Positions 21,629 through 22,588 of a DNA stretch of 22,588 nt are shown here, piece after piece (position 1 is the stretch's first letter; every line of letters begins with the position of its first letter). The position numbers were made by a program, and so were the translations under genes. The DNA is from UBA9547 sp044349205 (lineage in GTDB: Bacteria; Bacteroidota; Bacteroidia; Cytophagales; UBA9547): NCBI GenBank assembly GCA_044349205.1, contig JBIKRJ010000011.1:1-22588 (forward strand), written 5' to 3'. Under the pieces are notes generated by a model. The model saw nothing but the letters and a program-made list of their open reading frames with translations. It had not been told where the DNA came from and did not search any database.

Positions 21629-22588
21629 ATGCAGTACTTGCCTGGCTTTTCGGAAAATATCATTCAATGGTATCTTTTAAACAAACGCGACTTGCCTTGG
21701 CGAAACACCAAAGACCCCTACAAAATATGGGTGTCTGAAATTATTCTTCAGCAAACAAGGGTGCTACAAGGACTGCCTTACTACGAACGATTTATTGCTA
21801 CTTTTCCAAGTGTGCACGATTTGGCAAAAGCTCCCTTAGACCAAGTATTGCGACTTTGGCAAGGTTTGGGCTATTACTCGCGAGCCCGAAATATGCACTC
21901 GGCAGCCCAATATGTGAGCCAAGAACTTCAAGGCCATTTTCCTTCCAATTTCGATTCACTACTGAAAATGAAAGGTGTGGGAAGATATACGGCTGCCGCT
22001 ATTGCTTCTTTTGCATACAAAGAAAAAGTACCGGTGGTCGATGGAAATGTACAAAGAGTGTTGTCGCGCATTTTTGGAGTTTCAGACGATATTTCATTGC
22101 CCAAAACGCAAAAAAAATTCGAACAAATAGCCCAAAAACATATTTCAGAAACACATCCCGACCTATTCAACCAAGCTATAATGGAGTTTGGGGCAACCTA
22201 TTGCATGCCGCACAACCCCGAGTGCAAGACCTGTATTTTCAAGACAGTATGTTTTGCAAACCAACAAGAAATGGTGGAAAAACTACCTGTAAAAGTCCGA
22301 AAAACAAAAGTCAGAAACCGTTTTCTACATTATCTTGTGTTTCGGCATGGAAATGAATTGGCCATGAAACAACGGAAAGAAAAAGACATTTGGACTGGAC
22401 TGTTCGATTTTTACCTGATAGAATCGGAAGAAGAGTGGCAAGAATTGGAATTGCACAAACACATGAAAATAAGTAACGGTATAGAAACAAAACCATACAA
22501 GGTTTCGGACACTTTTTTGCACTTGCTTTCGCACCAACGGCTTTACGTGAAATTTTATCACTATTTAATCAGCGAAAAGCAAAAAATA
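21629..22588 (+). CDS. mutY: A/G-specific adenine DNA glycosylase MutY, 3' end missing
   Basis: The 320 codons to the window edge contain no stop, so the C-terminus is missing (family length about 350-370). MutY removes adenine opposite 8-oxoguanine in base excision repair. Glu37 in WVSEIILQQT is the catalytic acid. The helix-hairpin-helix is MKGVGRYTAAAI, followed by VVDGNVQRV with catalytic Asp138. The iron-sulfur cluster cysteines are C192, C199, C202 and C208 (C-x6-C-x2-C-x5-C), and all these positions equal E. coli numbering. The C-terminal NUDIX-like 8-oxoG-recognition domain starts near 230 (VRNRFLHYLVFRHGNELAMK) and is cut at the edge. It starts at ATG 21629 and diverges from HU. In several gliding Bacteroidota ssb and gldD follow mutY, so those may lie just outside. 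Confidence 0.95.
   Translation, partial: MQYLPGFSENIIQWYLLNKRDLPWRNTKDPYKIWVSEIILQQTRVLQGLPYYERFIATFPSVHDLAKAPLDQVLRLWQGLGYYSRARNMHSAAQYVSQELQGHFPSNFDSLLKMKGVGRYTAAAIASFAYKEKVPVVDGNVQRVLSRIFGVSDDISLPKTQKKFEQIAQKHISETHPDLFNQAIMEFGATYCMPHNPECKTCIFKTVCFANQQEMVEKLPVKVRKTKVRNRFLHYLVFRHGNELAMKQRKEKDIWTGLFDFYLIESEEEWQELELHKHMKISNGIETKPYKVSDTFLHLLSHQRLYVKFYHYLISEKQKI

Noticed and set aside
1..22588. CRISPR arrays, rRNA, tRNA, complete insertion sequences
   Set aside because: No regularly spaced repeats, no tRNA-like cloverleaf, no rRNA motif and no transposase frame were seen.

Overview
The window reads as chromosomal DNA of a gliding Bacteroidota bacterium, probably of the Cytophagales or a nearby order. 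Three protein signatures point there: a secreted protein with a type A C-terminal sorting domain for type IX secretion (T9SS), a TonB-dependent receptor with an N-terminal carboxypeptidase-regulatory domain, and a GldB gliding lipoprotein. A 29-residue Cox24/mS38-like basic protein of the kind found in Bacteroidota adds to this. No gene shows a clear Shine-Dalgarno site, and two starts have TAnnTTTG-type -7 elements just upstream, as is usual in this phylum. The species cannot be named from the sequence.

Layout. (1) 1-3154 is the edge of a surface-polysaccharide locus: a partial flippase (minus, cut by the window edge), a GT4 glycosyltransferase (minus) and a divergent SAM methyltransferase (plus). 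(2) 3159-4163 is a D-lactate dehydrogenase-type 2-hydroxyacid dehydrogenase, convergent with the methyltransferase. (3) 4292-9245 is a minus-strand pair, a TonB-dependent receptor followed by a T9SS-exported beta-helix-like protein. A run of ten G/C pairs abuts the receptor stop codon, and a hairpin terminator ends the unit. (4) 9565-12191 (plus) holds an OmpA/PD40 envelope protein and an unrecognised small secreted protein. (5) 12192-14774 looks like an accessory insert. A gene-poor stretch with two strong hairpins comes first. Then follow three AT-rich plus-strand genes (AraC/GyrI-like regulator, membrane-anchored SRPBCC protein, alkyltransferase-like protein lacking the cysteine), a long imperfect inverted-repeat element and an intrinsic terminator. 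(6) 14797-21491 (minus) is a housekeeping run in transcription order HU, TPR protein, Cox24/mS38-like protein, a hairpin, RNase G, GldB, and an 892-residue protein made of two tandem D-Ala-D-Ala ligase modules. (7) mutY starts at 21629 (plus), divergent from HU, and runs off the window.

How the genes fit together. RNase G, GldB and the ligase are packed almost without gaps, so RNA decay, gliding/T9SS and cell-wall synthesis genes probably share a transcript. The receptor and T9SS protein probably act together at the outer membrane on an unknown ligand. The most unusual items are the tandem ligase, the AT-rich operon with its attC-like folded end, and the two hairpins at 12281-12467.
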